This document shows positions 63,512 to 64,000 of a DNA stretch of 64,000 bases, in pieces. Under the pieces are notes generated by a model. It saw only the letters and a list, made by a program, of their open reading frames with translations. It did not search any database and was not told the DNA's origin. This DNA comes from Photobacterium kishitanii (lineage in GTDB: Bacteria > Pseudomonadota > Gammaproteobacteria > Enterobacterales > Vibrionaceae): contig NZ_PYON01000010.1 in NCBI RefSeq assembly GCF_003026355.1, positions 1 through 64,000 of the forward strand, in the 5' to 3' direction. Every line of letters starts with the position of its first letter. Positions within the stretch are counted from its first letter, which is position 1. A program made the position numbers and the translations under genes.

Positions 63512-64000
63512 ATGACAAGTTCCAAACCTAATGCGCTCGTCGGAGAATGTTTTGCGGAATTTATCGGTACTGGATTACTGATATTTTTTGGTGTTGGCTG
63601 TGTCGCAGCGATGAAATTAACTGGCGCGGACTTTGGTCAGTGGGAAATAAGTATCATGTGGGGACTTGGTGTTGCCATTGCTATTTATGTCACCGCTGGC
63701 GTTTCTGGTGCCCATTTAAACCCCGCAGTGACCATTGCACTTGCTAGTTTCCATGGTTTTAATAAACGTAAAGTGTTGCCGTATATTATGGCGCAACTAT
63801 TAGGTGCTTTCGCGGCAGCAGCATTAGTTTACGGTTTATACAGCAACCTCTTTCATGATTATGAAACCAGTCATAATATTATTCGTGGCGCAGCTGCTAG
63901 TCTTGATACCGCCTCTATTTTTTCAACTTTTCCTCACCCTTCTTTAAGTTTTGGCGGTGCATTTGCAGTTGAATTCACCATTACAGCAGTCTTAATGTTT
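63512..64000 (+). CDS. glpF: glycerol uptake facilitator GlpF, partial
   Basis: GlpF is the inner-membrane aquaglyceroporin. The first 163 codons are present (MTSSKPNALVGECFAEFIGT...), with the first NPA pore motif in SGAHLNPAVTIALASF (about 70) and four hydrophobic segments, and FGGAFAVEFTITAVLM at the window edge. The second NPA motif lies beyond base 64000. AAAAGGACTGACAATA supplies the ribosome-binding site. glpF normally precedes glpK, outside the window. Confidence 0.95.
   Translation, partial: MTSSKPNALVGECFAEFIGTGLLIFFGVGCVAAMKLTGADFGQWEISIMWGLGVAIAIYVTAGVSGAHLNPAVTIALASFHGFNKRKVLPYIMAQLLGAFAAAALVYGLYSNLFHDYETSHNIIRGAAASLDTASIFSTFPHPSLSFGGAFAVEFTITAVLMF

Overview
The window is a compact, moderately AT-rich chromosomal segment from a gammaproteobacterium of the family Vibrionaceae, most likely Photobacterium or a close Vibrio relative. 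Evidence includes an AphA-type quorum-sensing regulator beside ppc, the argD/astC-astA-astD block beside crp, the ArgH-ArgA fusion, the peroxiredoxin-glutaredoxin fusion beside oxyR, and the pilMNOPQ-aroKB-damX-dam-rpe-gph-trpS order. Almost everything is housekeeping. There is no prophage, insertion sequence, CRISPR array, tRNA or rRNA that I can see. Both window edges cut a gene (tuf on the left, glpF on the right).

Layout. 1-5.9 kb: the str operon (rpsL-rpsG-fusA-tuf, minus strand, with a near-perfect promoter) behind yheO-tusDCB. 6-13 kb: fkpA, a WD40 lipoprotein with slyX, an exact 11-copy 7-bp tandem repeat, slyD, yheV-kefB-kefG and the ABC-F gene yheS. 14-18 kb: yheT, yheU, prkB, the OsmC-like yhfA and crp. 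18-24 kb: an arginine-succinyltransferase operon (argD/astC-astA-astD plus a DUF1338 gene) and pabA. 24-31 kb: trpS, gph, rpe, a DUF2970 gene, dam, damX (with a 14-copy TEA repeat), aroB and aroK. 31-38.5 kb: pilQPONM and the divergent mrcA. 38.5-40.4 kb: oxyR and its probable target, a peroxiredoxin-glutaredoxin gene. 40.4-45.8 kb: argCBG-argHA behind a leader with a small arginine-ended peptide. 46-49.9 kb: ppc and aphA. 49.9-54.5 kb: metL-metB, metJ and rpmE. 54.7-62.6 kb: priA, cytR, ftsN, hslVU, menA and rraA. 62.6-64 kb: zapB and the start of glpF.

Arginine is a theme. The biosynthetic operon (argC, B, G, HA) and the catabolic/bifunctional block (argD/astC, astA, astD) both lie here. 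argE, astB and astE are not in the window. Regulation can be read directly at several places: a tetrameric OxyR-type site between oxyR and the peroxiredoxin gene, four tandem met boxes between metB and metJ, a sigma-32-type promoter before hslVU, a CRP-type site upstream of crp, and a consensus sigma-70 promoter for the str operon.

The most novel-looking item is a 15-codon open frame (45712-45759, minus) with its own ribosome-binding site, ending in three consecutive arginine codons and a stop, inside the long argC leader. It looks like an arginine-sensing leader peptide. Other items worth checking are the two exact tandem repeats, a cysteine in place of an expected arginine in CRP, an unrecognised 64-residue gene after crp, and a bulged 48-nt hairpin between rraA and zapB.
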